Numbered from the stretch's first letter, positions 10,691 to 21,700 are shown. The stretch: 64,000 bases of DNA from Sphaeramia orbicularis (GCF_902148855.1 NC_043978.1:19361195-19425194); one strand, 5' to 3'. Notes: generated by a model not told the origin, from the sequence alone. Numbers and translations: made by a program.

Positions 10691-12036
10691 ATGTAATTGG
10701 AATAAATGTAGTTTATTTATAAGAGTTTATAAAATGAACCCAGAATGACAGCAGAAACGGTCACTTTCCAAACATTCACACTCATAAAACTCTTCAAAAA
10801 ATTTTGTCACAAATTTTTTCTCATTTCAAAATATATTTTCCTGAAAATATAAGTAATTAACTACCCACAAATATAAGTGTGATGTAGATTATTGTAATTC
10901 AATTTGTTTGACCAGATGTTAACCTTCTCTTGACTTGGCCCTTTGGGTAAATGCTGGAACCATGACTGAACCGGTCATCTGTCTGTATAGAAACAGATGG
11001 ATGAAACACAAATGTTATATTTCTTTTTTTTTTTCTTCCAATTAACTTTTTATTGGTATTTTCATGATTCACATGGCAATTCCCCATTCTCATCCATTCA
11101 TCTGAAAATTACAATTTAATTTCACATCGATACTTCTGTGACTCCACTGACAATACAACTAAGGATGATTGGTCCTCTCTCTGCAATATCAAACATGTAA
11201 TTTTTACAAATGTTATGTTTCATCACTATTGTCGCATCGTTTTCCACTGTTTGACCTTTGTCTGGTGACATTTTAATCATCTCATAACTCACTGGTCTTC
11301 TATTATCGTTTAATGTCACCTGAGTGGAGAATGAACACCACCAACTGTTTATCTGAATGCACTTCTATCTAATAACCATATTTAAATGAGCCTCTGTTTA
11401 CTTTAACATCATAGATATCGTCTGGATTTTTGTGACAAATCTAACAACAATACCATCGAGCTACAGAGCCATCTCCAGATCCACTATCCCTCCCCATTTA
11501 CTGAACTTGGAGGGTCTTGCAGCGGCTTCAAATGAACAAAGATAATCTGAAATCTACCTTGTGTTCCAGTTCTATTTAGTGAGCCAGAAAATATGTGGTT
11601 TCTCAATATAATGTGTCAAAAGCAGTATGCCAGAAATATTACAATGTTGTAGCGCATCCAGTTCCATTTTTACAAGCCAGCATGTTTCTGTATCTTCTCT
11701 GAATTAAATGTGTAACAGGTATACACTGTGGGATTTTGCACATTGTTCATCCCAGGGCTTTGAAGGTCATTTGGTGTTTTCTTATTTTTCTGCTTCTTCT
11801 TCTTCTTTTGTGTGTGTGTTTTGTTTTTTCTTATTTTTTACTTTAGTCATTGACAGTATTTACTAATGCATGCTTGCAACTAATTTCTCTGATATAACTA
11901 CACCCATACAATGTAAAAGTGAAACTGAGGGTGGGGTGAATAAGTTTGACTTCTTCTCAGTCCCTTTCAACTACTAGGGGTGTATATTAATAGTGAATTA
12001 TTGTATATATTTATGTATATAATGTGTGGATGTTGT
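10691..12036. other. Unassigned AT-rich intergenic sequence
   Basis: No gene is supported. The 11.93-12.0 kb wording (GGTGAATAAGTTTGACTTCTT) resembles a worn LINE 3' UTR, but no tail is preserved. Confidence 0.4.
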
Positions 12037-13578
12037 CAGTGGTGTAGTGGTCTCTGGAGAAGTGGGTATACGCTCAATTGCTGCCTTTTTTTTTTAAGTA
12101 GTTCAGAAAAACGCCCTGTTTTAGGAACAGTGACATGTCAGACTACTCAAGTTAGTTTACCCAAAAATCCATCAGTGGTATTTGTTCACTATTATAAAAT
12201 TATCATGACTTGATCAGGAGCAGTTTGTAGGTTTTACTGGTCATACAAGCAGCTGCATGAATGGAAATGTATTCAACATGAGGCAAACATAGGATAATAT
12301 TAGCAATTCATAATGTTAGCCTACTCACATAGTTTAAAGGTATGGGAGACTTTCGTGACCAATTTTTCATCAAATCTGTCAAACCTCGGTCATATCCTCA
12401 GTATCATGAATCTGGAAGTCTTCCTGTGATTACTCACCTGAATCTCTTGCATTACGGTGAACAATTTCTTAGTGCCATCCACCATAAACAAAACGTGCAT
12501 TTACATTCAGAGCTGGAAGGTCACTCGGGCATCTTCAGAATTTTGTCGCGACGTGCATTGTGGGAAAGGGAGGTTCGTGCAGCCACCTGCAGCGGCAGCG
12601 CGACCATATGATATTATATGGATGAAACAAACATGTCTGAAACGCGGAAACGGCTGGAGGAATATGCATAGAGGGAAGGGAGCTCCTGCCGTTTCCGCAT
12701 TGTGTCTTTAGCAGCTGACGCTGTCAGGTGGCTGCGCGAGCCTCCATTTCCCGCAATGCATGTCGCGACAAAATTCCAAAGATGTCCGAGTGGTCTTCTA
12801 GCTCTGTTTGTAAACACACATTTTGTTTCTGGTGGATGGCACTAAAATTGTTCACCGTAATGCAAGAGATTCAGGTGAGTAATCACAGAAAGACTTACAG
12901 ATTCCTGATACTGAGGATATGACAGGTTTTACAGATTCGATGAAAAATAGGTCACGAAAGTCTCCCGCACCTTTAACTATTGTGACAAAATCTTTTCTCT
13001 AAATGTTCAGTCATATGACCAGAAGTTTAAAACAGTGACTCATTCTGAAACCACCTTAAAACTTACCTCAGATTTATGTATTCCATGAAAGTAGGTTCTC
13101 TCGATGTGTCACTCATTTGAAAGACGTTTATTCTGCCTTTCTTAATAATAATCAATAATTCATAATCAATAATCAATAATAATCAATAATAATCGCACAT
13201 CTTCAATGAGACGTGCAGTTGCCTGTCAATCAGCTGGGGTGGCACTGGCACCTGAGGTGTCCAATCAGGTTCCAGAGGAGGCCAGCGCTAGTTAGCAATA
13301 CTTTCTTCGGCATGACCCGCTCTACTCCTCTCCACCTCTGATTGGCTCATCAGTCCTCATGCCTAAAGTTAACCAGTCTAATCAGTGAAAGTACCAAGTA
13401 CTAGCCAATTAGAGGCAGAGTAGGGCGGGTCATGGCTTCACCATCCCAGGGGAAAACATGGGCAGTCTGGCTCAGATACTACTGAATGGGGCACATCAGG
13501 GGGATTAGAAGTGGGTATATGTGATGCTGACTGAAAAATAAGTAGGTATACCGCCGTATACCCTGGATTACACCACTG
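12037..13578. mobile_element. hAT-like non-autonomous element with 8-bp TSD
   Basis: Left end CAGTGGTGTAGTGG and right end TTACACCACTG form a terminal inverted repeat; a GGTATAC word follows in both arms. The flanks GATGTTGT (12029-12036) and GATGTTAT (13579-13586) match at 7 of 8 positions, fitting the 8-bp duplication of hAT elements. No transposase is recognisable. The element contains the foldback element at 12338-12972 and an inner inverted pair around CGGGTCATG near 13.3 and 13.43 kb. Confidence 0.7.
12338..12972. mobile_element. Foldback element, long inverted arms, TTAA target
   Basis: Two arms of about 265 bp are inverted copies. The left arm begins AGGTATGGGAGACTTTCGTG and the right arm ends CACGAAAGTCTCCCGCACCT. 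TTAA sits at both borders (12334-12337, 12973-12976), as for piggyBac-type targets. Both arms contain GTCGCGAC and a GCAATGCA/TGCATTGT word. A central spacer of about 100 bp includes a smaller inverted pair GCGGAAACGGC / GCCGTTTCCGC. The whole unit could form one long hairpin. No protein is encoded. Confidence 0.8.
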
Positions 13579-14322
13579 GATGTTATATTATCTGTGTCTT
13601 ATTGTGAAATTGAAACAACACTATACTTAGAGTGAACAAGCTTGAAATCAATCAATCAATCGCTCACTCAGACTGTTAAATGTTAATACAAAGGTCAAGG
13701 CACAAGGTCATGCTGAGGTATAATGGCCTTATTTTATATAAACTGCACACAACAGCATATATTTTCCAATGGTTGCTGCAGTGAAAGCAGTAAAAGTAAC
13801 AGATTACTTTGGAGTTTTCTGCTCTACAGTGTGAATTCGTATCGTCCTCTGAATGTGTTCGAACAGACTCGCGCTAAGCTCCTCTGTATTCACCGTGTGT
13901 CCTGAAAGACGAGAAAAAGTGATTGTGATTCTGACAGAAAAAGTGACAGAGTGAGTGAAGGATGGAAAGACAGAATAGGGTCAGGGCAGACAGAGCAGCA
14001 TCATTCACATCACATCAGCAGCTCCGAGAATGAAGGGTCGAACAGGTACACCGGCAGAGCCACGGAGTGATTTACAACACATGAAAACAAATGGACCACT
14101 GTACTGAGCCGCAGAAACTGACAGGACGACCTGCTGAGACCGAACATCCAAAGCCTGGATCATAATGTGGAAATAAACTGCACTGTTGTCCTGTCAAAAT
14201 CAGATCAACTCAGCCCAAGTCGGCCAAGAAGAGGTTTGTCTTCATCAGTTTACAGAGGAAGAAAGACGACCCTGATAAAGGCATTTCACAATCACTATAA
14301 ACGTTATTAGACAACAAATACT
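13579..14322. other. Unassigned, possibly single-copy sequence
   Basis: No repeat or gene is recognised. The 13.8-14.3 kb part is balanced in composition and lacks long homopolymers. Confidence 0.35.
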
Positions 14323-14727
14323 TTAACCCATAAAGACCCAGTGCTACTCATGTGGTAGTTCCCAAAGGAGTTTTTCCTCTAGATTTCACCTTTATTAACC
14401 CTTTAAAGCACACATAGAAATACTGTCAAAGTCTAAATTTTAACCTTCTTCTGTTATTGGATGACTTAACAAGACTTTTCAACATTTTTCATTGTTAAGT
14501 AGAAAATCAAGGTCAATGAAGTTACCATATTTGGTTCCTTACCTGTGAGTGGCCAAAAAAAAAAAAAAAAAAACAACAACCAAGAAATATATACATAAAA
14601 CTAGAAAAGCACAGACTGATAAAGAGTTAAGAGATTTATCATCATTTATTATATTATTATCCTCTGAATTTTGCAATTTTCCAGCGTAAATCATGTATTT
14701 TCCTCTATTTAATTCACTGATCATGTA

Positions 14728-15127
14728 CAGGGGTTGGACAAAATAATGGAAACACCTTCACCTCAAGATGATAATGCCCCAATCCATACAGCTAGAATTG
14801 TTAAAGAATGGCATGAGGAACATTCTAATGAAGTTGAGCATCTCGTATGGCCGGCACAGTCCCCAGACCTCAACATTATTGAGCATTTATGGTCAGTTTT
14901 AGAGATTCAAGTAAGACGTCGATTTCCACCGCCATCGTCTCTAAAAGAGTTGGAGGGTATTCTAACTGAAGAATGGCTTAAAATTCCTTTGGAAACAATT
15001 CACAAGTTGTATGCATCAATACCTCGGAGAACTGAGGCTGTAATTGCCACAAAAGGCGGACCTACACCATATTAAATTATATTTTGTTGATTTTTTAAGG
15101 TGTTTCCATTATTTTGTCCAACCCCTG
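14728..15127 (+). mobile_element. 400-bp Tc1/mariner deletion derivative, copy 2
   Basis: The length and terminal inverted repeats match the copy at 3197-3596, and TA flanks it on both sides (14726-14727, 15128-15129). It lies inside the piggyBac-like MITE. The empty site CTGATCATGTAAATGTTCAT is visible at 19367-19386, so the insertion point is exact. Confidence 0.9.
14734..15075 (+). pseudogene. Truncated Tc1-like transposase, open frame, copy 2
   Basis: Same 113-codon design as at 3249-3590, with QDDNAPIHTA and QSPDLNIIEHLW, again with 36 residues between the catalytic Asp and Glu. Here the SPDLN motif is intact. The HTH half and first catalytic Asp are absent. The frame stays open to its TAA just before the right inverted repeat. 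Confidence 0.85.
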
Positions 15128-15680
15128 TAAATGTTCATAAAAGCTCAGATGACAGTTGAAGATTATTACAACAAAAACAGAGAAAACTACTTTAAAAAGT
15201 GTCTTTTTCAGCAAATATATCATTAACTGAACATAAACCCAGTGTCTCCATCCACTGTCATTGATCTAACTCCATGGGTTTTACTGATGAATCAATGTTG
15301 TAGAAGATGACGGTGTTTCCACGTTCAACTACAGAGCCTCAGAATGTCCAAATGGGTCATATCTGATGACCATGAAAAGACGATAAACTGCAATTTACAT
15401 CAATTATTTACAAGTATTGATAGAATAAGTGGATCAACAGATATTAAACAGTTTAGATTAGTGTACGGTCTTGGTTGCCAGTGGTTGTTTGGGTCTTTCT
15501 GTGCACACGGTATCATTGTTATTTATTTATTCAAACCCTCTAAAAACAAATTCAGGGAAACATGAAACAAGACATGGAAATAACCACAAAACTACAGTTG
15601 TACAGTTAAAAAAAGGGATTTTTAAAAAAAAATTCAACATTAAAAATACAAACAAGAGTAAGAAAATCAATAATGTTAAT

Positions 15681-16448
15681 TACGGATGCACCGATACCGA
15701 CACCAGTATCAGGTATTGGGTCCGATACTCAGAGTGTGTACTTGTACTTGTACTCATAAAAGTACTCCGATACAACCGCACTGCTACCACTTACAACAGC
15801 GTGACATTCACAGTTCAGTGCAGCAGGTACGCAGCGGAGGAGTAATGTCAGCAGTGTGGAGACTTTTCAAGATAAATGACGGTGACAAAAGTAACGTTAA
15901 AGACACAGACGGATACGGACGGAGCGTTCTGTCCATCCTCTGCGTACATTCCATCTGTTTTCCAGGTGCTCGTGGATGTGTACCCAGATGGAGAATACCA
16001 CTGGGAACTGTGGAGGTAGAGGATCTGTTCAAAGAGCAACTGTGTGAGTTAGTGAAAAACTACTGACAGATTTATGACAACTACCCTCATCAAAATCAAC
16101 ATTAGTATCCACATTAGTGTTACTTCCTCTGTCGTCTCCATGTTTATTATTACTGACTTTCTTCTGCTCTAAAAACTTTACTTTTCTTCGTGGTATTTGT
16201 CCAGTATGCATTAAGAGCAGCGCCTCCTGGTGGATTGATTGAGAAACGCTCATTCCAACGCATTAAATGTCAGTAGCGTCACTTTGTTCCAGTCAGACTA
16301 ATGACAACGACAATAAAGCACGTTTACAAAAGTAACTAAGAACTGTAATGGTATTATTAAGTACACATATTGGTACTCAGTATCGGCAAGTACTCAAATG
16401 TAAGTACTTGTACTCGGTCTGGAAAAAAGTGGTATCAGTGCATCCCTA
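15681..16448 (+). mobile_element. hAT-like non-autonomous element (GGATGCACCGATACC), copy 1
   Basis: Ends TACGGATGCACCGATACC and GTGCATCCCTA are inverted repeats. The flanks ATGTTAAT (15673-15680) and ATGTTAAC (16449-16456) match at 7 of 8, an 8-bp duplication. The plus strand keeps MSAVWRLFKINDGDKSNV, resembling the start of the BED zinc finger of hAT transposases, but no zinc ligands follow. Farther on is LCELVKNY then a stop then QIYDNY, faintly like a MADF domain. The minus strand carries a 74-codon open frame (16253-16029) also present in copy 2 at 43704-44468. Confidence 0.75.
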
Positions 16449-16712
16449 ATGTTAACAGTCAAACCATGAAAATATCCCAGTGGTGTTAATGACAATAGTT
16501 TAGAAGCACACACTATATGTAAATATTATGGCGTCCCTTATTAGTTTGTGAGCTGCAATTTTCGGTAACACTTTATAATAAGTACACACTATGAAGATTT
16601 AGTTAAGCATTAACAAATACTGAATTCATCATTTATAAAGCATATTTCTGACATGAATACTCATTAATATATGGTTTATCAGCACTGTTACAATGGTTTT
16701 ACTCATCATTAA

Positions 16713-16913
16713 CTCTTTCGGTGCCAGACAGTTAAGGGGCTAATACGCCTTAAAAGTGCCACAGAATTTGGCTATTTTTCAGTATTTTGCATCGTTTTTA
16801 TAATATTTGAAGAATCCTGCAGGAAACCGCTCGGTAACATCCGACCGATTGCTGATTAGATTCAAAACGCACCGGACGCAGCCGATTCATTATTGATCGT
16901 AATTTGCATAATT

Positions 16914-16949
<36 letters not shown>

Positions 16950-17055
16950 CTTTATTTATATAGCACTTTTCATACATTAAAAACTGTAGCACAAAGTGCT
17001 TTACATATCAGTTTAAAAATCAGTACCGCCCCCCACCCACACCCACCCACTCACC

Positions 17056-17087
<32 letters not shown>

Positions 17088-17597
17088 TGCAAACCCACAA
17101 GCTCACACATACTTAAGAAGACTGACTGAGCACGGGTAGACCAGAACAAAAATGTACAAGTAAAAGTAAAACATCAATTTAGGAGGCGCTGTCTCAGGGA
17201 GCCATCCGCACCAGGAGGCAGCCCCCGACCCCGGCGACCAGGCACCAGCAACACAGCCCCGCATCCCAACTAGTGGGAGAGGGCCAACTGGGACCCCCAC
17301 CCACCAGAAAGGAGCGGACCCCAGTGAGAGAAGGCGCCACAGCCCCCGGAGTCCACAGCCGCCCCCCGGCATGGAGGGCTCCCTCTGATGAAACACCGGA
17401 GAATAAGAAACATTAAAAAGATATAAAAATATTATTCGGTCGCGTGACCTCAAATTCCCGTCTGCTTGGTCTCAAAAGGGGGACACAGAAAGAACGTCAT
17501 CGAAATGTGAGAAAGAAATGGGGGTGGATGGTTTGTTTGTACACAAATATGGCGTGTTCTCCAAAGCCGATTTAATCGGCCCATGGCATTGAAACAG
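16713..17597. mobile_element. piggyBac-like element inserted at TTAA
   Basis: TTAA stands on both sides (16709-16712, 17598-17601). The ends CTCTTTCGGTGCCA and TGGCATTGAAACAG are inverted repeats matching at 11 of 14. Removing 889 bp (the element plus one TTAA) restores the 122-bp spacing of the host repeat exactly (1011 minus 889). The empty site CATCATTAATAAGAAC is present at 17717-17730. It contains a LINE/SINE 3' end (16914-17440). No transposase is seen. Confidence 0.85.
16914..17440 (-). mobile_element. LINE/SINE 3' end with AAT tail
   Basis: AATAATAAT repeats precede CTTTATTTATATAGCACTTT, the antisense of a teleost LINE-type 3' end. A CACACA run (17055-17082) and a GC-rich part with CAGGCACCAGCAACACAGCC follow. 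A 116-codon open frame across the GC-rich part is judged non-coding. Confidence 0.55.
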
Positions 17598-18429
17598 TTA
17601 ATAAGAACATTAGTTAAGCATTAACAAATAATGAATTCATCATTTATAAAGCATGTTTCTGACATGAATACTCATTAATATATGGTTTATCAGCACAGTT
17701 ATAATGGTTTTACTCATCATTAATAAGAACATTAGTTAAGCATTAACAAATAATGAATTCATCATTTATAAAGCATATTTCTGACATGAATACTCATTAA
17801 TATATGGTTTATAAGCACAGTTATAATGGTTTTACTCATCATTAATAAGCTCATCTACAATGCGCTTATTGATTGTATTTTCATACTTCATAAATTATGG
17901 ATTCAGCATTTAAACATTTAATATTCAGACGTGTACTAATGGTTAGTGAATATGTTAGTGTGTATTTTATATTAACTCACACATTTATTTTCCAATAGAT
18001 GTCCTATAAACAGTTCTTAATACAGGAATTCATTATTTCAGGTAGTTATAAAGCACTTCCTACTCATTAATTAAGTATACAGTGTGAGCTAATCTAAAGT
18101 GTGGACTATCTGTGCCATATAAAGCATTTACAAATGAGATTTAAAGGTTGGCAAGGCCTTAAAGATTCACAAAAGTCTGAGTTATTCCAACAAAGGAAAG
18201 ACACAGCACATGGGATTATCAAACAAACTGCATGACTGAATGATGAATGATGACAAATGATTAGTAAAACCATTATAACTGTGCTGATAAACCATATACT
18301 AATGAGTATTCATGTCAGAAACATATTTTATAAATGATGAATTCAGTATTTGTTAATGCTTAACTAATGCTTCATAGTGTGTACTTATTATAAAGTGTTA
18401 CCCAATTTTCCAGCCTAGAGTGTTTTAGA

Positions 18430-18475
18430 TCTGTAGATACTTTTGGTCACCAGTGGCTGTTTGGGTCTTTATGGG
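18430..18475 (+). mobile_element. piggyBac-like MITE, right-end fragment
   Basis: TTTGGGTCTTTATGGG then TTAA (18476-18479) is the right end of the CCCATAAAGACCCA family; only about 45 bp remain. Confidence 0.6.
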
Positions 18476-18479
18476 TTAA

Positions 18480-19104
18480 ACAAGACGGTGAGATCAATTT
18501 TTTTCTCGATGAGATGAGAATGGTGGTAAAAAGTTGTGTATGTTCGAACGCTTCATTTACCACGAATTACATGATAGATGGGTAATTTATTTATATCTGG
18601 GGGGAAATTGGTTTGCAGCATTCATTCATCCAGGCATTTTATCATAGCATCATCCGAGATTCACCCCCCCCCCCCCCCACACACACACACACACACACGT
18701 TACAACAGATGATACCAGAGCAGCTGGACGTCCTGCTTATTACACCTTGTTCTCATATGCATTACTCATGTAAAAACCTAATGTGTTGTGGAACAGATGT
18801 AAATTCGGATCTATTTCGTATGAATGGAAGGGTAATGTCTCCTCCCTGTAATTCTAGAGATGCACCAGCTGCTATTTTATTAGCCAGCTCTGATTTGCTG
18901 ATACCAATTTTCTTTATTTCCTGTCTAATATTGGGTTTACCTGCAGTGTTTTATAGTTTGTGTTTTTTTAGTGAGCGTGTTGCATTATGGGTAGGTTTTA
19001 GCATAAATGTTCCTCAGCCAGTTTATTTTAGTACATTTTGATATAGATTGTCAAGAATTTTATTTCTGTTTATAGTCTGTATATAGAGTCCCTCAGCAAT
19101 AATA
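18480..19104. other. Unassigned; C-run plus CA microsatellite
   Basis: A C-run followed by a CA repeat lies at 18663-18699. A 142-codon open frame (18613-19041) starts at this simple repeat, shows no domain and is not supported as a gene. Confidence 0.4.
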
Positions 19105-19350
19105 ATCTGTCGTCAGGGAAAAAATTATTAGACCATCAAAAGTAATCAAAAACAACAGTTATGCAGTCAAGTACTAACTCCTGTGTGTAGCATGTGACTA
19201 AAACAGACAGAAAAGAAAACATGGAATGCCTAAAAGCACTGTTTTTGTTAGTACAATACCACAGATATTGATGTAAGAACTGAATTGATTTTGGTTATTA
19301 TCAAGAAAACATGGAAAATGGATAGATATCAGCTCTGAAATTAAACTCTT
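19105..19350 (+). mobile_element. Tc1-like MITE fragment
   Basis: CAGGGAAAAAATTATTAGACC is like the end of a teleost Tc1-type MITE; the following CTAACTCCTGTGTGTAGCAT and AAACATGGAATGCCTAAAAG match what I recall of that family. The right end is missing. Confidence 0.4.
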
Positions 19351-20068
19351 TCCTGTATTTAATTGACTGATCATGTAAATGTTCATAAAAGCTCAGAATA
19401 AAGTTGAGGGTTATTATATCACAAACAGAGAAAACAAGAAAAAATGACTTTTTCAGTAAAATAGTCTATCATTAACTGAACATAAACCCAGTATGTCCAT
19501 CCACTGTCATTGATCCAACTCCATGGGTTTTACTGGTGAATCAATGTAGCAGAAGATGACAGTGTTTCCATGGTAACTACGGAGCCTCTGAACGTCCAAA
19601 TGGGTCATATCTGATAATCATGAAAAGATGACAAACTGTATTTTACACCAATTATTTACATGGATTGATAGGATTAGTAAATCAATAGTTCCCAAATGAA
19701 TTTTTCTCTTTTTTTTTTTTTTTACCGTTCTTAAGTGATTTATTACCATTTATTATAATATTATGCTCTGTGTTTGTGCTTTTTTTGTGATAATCATGTA
19801 TTTTCCTGTATTTAATTGATTGATTGTGTAGATGTTCATAAAAGCTCAGAGTAAAGTTGAGGGTTATTATATCAAAAACAGGGAAAACTGAGGAAAAAAT
19901 GACTTTTTCAACAAAATCTCTCATTAACTGAACATAAACCCAGTGTGTCCATCCACTGTCATTGTTATAGAAGATGACAGTGTTTCCACGGTAACTACGG
20001 AGACTCTGAATGTGTCATATCTGATGACTATGAAAAGATGACAAACTGTATTTTACACCAATTATTTA

Positions 20069-20618
20069 CAGGGTGGGGAAGCAAAATTTACAATATTTTG
20101 AGGCAGGGATTGAAAGACAGTGTATGACCAGTTAGTTTATTGAAAGTCATGAGAATTTATTTGCCACAAGAAAATTTCCAAAATAGAAAATGTTTTTATT
20201 CTATGTGTCCTCCTTCTTTCTCAATAACTGCCTTCACACGCTTCCTGAAACTTGCGCAAGTATTCCTCAAATATTCGAGTGAAAACTTCTCCCATTCTTC
20301 TTTAATAGTATCTTCCAGACTTTCTCGTAATAGTTTTGCTCATAGTCATTTTCTTCTTTCCATTATAAACAGTCTTTATGGACACTCCAACTATTTTTGA
20401 AATCTCCTTTGGTGTGACGAGTGCATTCAGCAAATCACACACTCTTTGACGTTTGTTTTCCTGATTACTCATATGGTCAAAAGTTTCTGAAAAGGTATGG
20501 ATAATAGTGTTAGGTATGATTATGACATCAATATATGTTTGGTTTCAAAACAATTGACGTAGTGCCTGCTGAGAAAAAACAACTAAATGTTCATTGTAAA
20601 TTTTGCTTCCCCACCCTG
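20069..20618 (-). mobile_element. Mariner-like MITE (CAGGGTGGGGAAGC)
   Basis: Inverted ends CAGGGTGGGGAAGCAAAATT are bounded by TA (20067-20068, 20619-20620). The minus strand retains a DNA-binding fragment: NKRQRVCDLLNALV, then KEISKIVGVSIKTVYN, an HTH as in mariner-type transposases. A worn piece of another coding region lies nearer the left end. The catalytic core is deleted. Confidence 0.8.
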
Positions 20619-20626
20619 TACATGTA

Positions 20627-20868
20627 TAGAATAGAATAGAATAGAATAGAATAGAATAGAATTTTATTGTCATTGTACAACAAAATTAAAAAGTGCGATC
20701 CTTAATGGTATACATTCATCTGACATAAAAACATTGTAAAAACAAACACAAACCACATAATAAATAGAATAAAAAGTAAAAACACACAAACACAATCACA
20801 TTCTATTGCATTATCTTTTAGCAGCACTGAGTACATTTACGGCAGTGGTGTAGAAGCTGTTTTTGACT
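20627..20868 (-). mobile_element. LINE 3' end with TAGAA tail
   Basis: An ATAGA pentanucleotide run (about 20633-20661) followed by TTTTATTGTCATTGTACAAC is the antisense of a teleost LINE 3' end. It splits the piggyBac-like MITE just after the mariner-like MITE. Confidence 0.6.
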
Positions 20869-20988
20869 GATAGGATTAGTGGATCAACAGGTATTAAACA
20901 GTTTAGATGTGTCTTCAGTGGCTTTTTGGGTCTTTATGGGTTAATTTGGGAAGTGACAGAAAAGTAGCACTGGGTCTTTATGGGTTAA

Positions 20989-21239
20989 TTAAAAGCATTA
21001 GGGATCCAGAAACCAAGAAAAACTAGAGAAAAATGTATAGTCTGATTGCAACTACTATTACATTTAATAAAAGATGAGGAAAAATGCGTCGTAGTCCTAG
21101 TATTAAACCATCACTGCCGTACAAAACATGATAATCATCATGTACTCGGTGGCCTGTTCTACAAGAATACAACAGTATTTCCATATTTTTCACATTTTAT
21201 ATTTATAATTCAGACACTTGTAGAATTAAAGGTAAAGCT
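20989..21239. other. Unassigned sequence
   Basis: No gene or repeat is recognised. Confidence 0.35.
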
Positions 21240-21346
21240 TTACATCAATTATTTACATGGATTGATAGGATTAGTGGATCAACAGGTATGAAACAGTTTA
21301 GATCAGTCGATGATTTTGGTCAACTATGGATGTTTGGGTCTTTATG
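21240..21346 (+). mobile_element. piggyBac-like MITE, right-end fragment
   Basis: Contains ATTATTTACATGGATTGATA and GTTTGGGTCTTTATGAGTTA, the worn right end of the CCCATAAAGACCCA family. Confidence 0.6.
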
Positions 21347-21479
21347 AGTTAGAACAACGTGTTTAATGGTGATTTGTGGACTGACCGTGTCATCTCGTAT
21401 GAATTTAGAGGAACTGTGGACTGTGGGTGGAGGGACGGAAAATGTATGTTATTTTCAACCCCAAAGTTGACAGATACAA

Positions 21480-21700
21480 CTATAGTAGGCGACATTAGTG
21501 GATTTCCAAAGCTGACAACAATAGTCGCTGTTAACAGGCTCTCAGTTTGTCGCTGCCAATACGCAAATACCCATAATTCCTCTTTTCCAGGCGGGTACCA
21601 GTTATGACAATTAATTATGTCAAAGTCAACACGGCCTGGTTAACAGAACTGACAGCAGATGTTTAGATCTGACGCAGTGATTAGCTAAAAACGGCCGCTT
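21480..21700. promoter_or_regulatory. Candidate cis-regulatory block, TALE/homeodomain-like core
   Basis: A non-repetitive stretch contains TGACAATTAATTATGTCA (21605-21622): a TAATTA homeodomain core flanked by inverted TGACA half-sites of the kind bound by TALE factors. This is a motif reading only; conservation and activity are not known. Confidence 0.2.

Larger units (their letters stand above)
14327..15498 (+). mobile_element. piggyBac-like MITE (CCCATAAAGACCCA) with Tc1 insert
   Basis: TTAA (14323-14326) is followed by CCCATAAAGACCCAGTGC, the family start. The body follows the shared consensus (CACTGATCATG, AAAAGCTCAGATGAC, CCATCCACTGTCATTGAT, GTCATATCTGATGACC) and the end is worn at TTTGGGTCTTT (15489-15498). 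A 400-bp Tc1-like element interrupts it at CATG|TA|AATG. Other copies in the window show the uninterrupted sequence. Confidence 0.8.
16564..18402. mobile_element. Long-TIR element, perfect 8-bp TSD, 122-bp inner repeats
   Basis: Starts GGTAACACTTTATAATAAG and ends with its inverted copy. The terminal inverted repeats extend for about 150 bp. The duplication CAATTTTC is perfect on both sides (16556-16563, 18403-18410). Near the left end a 122-bp unit (TAGTTAAGCATTAACAAATA to CATCATTAATAAGAACAT) is repeated three times, starting at 16600, 17611 and 17733; the first is interrupted by a TTAA-type insertion. Without that insertion the element is about 950 bp. No protein is encoded. Confidence 0.85.
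19351..20944 (+). mobile_element. Two tandem piggyBac-like MITE copies, interrupted
   Basis: Bodies of the CCCATAAAGACCCA family run from about 19351-19690 and again from 19690-20068. The second resumes after a mariner-like MITE (20069-20618) and a LINE 3' end (about 20627-20868), then ends at TTTGGGTCTTTATGGG and TTAA (20941-20944). A lone inverted left end follows to 20988. The first copy has lost its own left end. Confidence 0.7.

Noticed and set aside
17103-17453. 116-codon minus frame
   Set aside because: It lies in the GC-rich part of a LINE/SINE 3' fragment inside a piggyBac-like element and has no recognisable domain.
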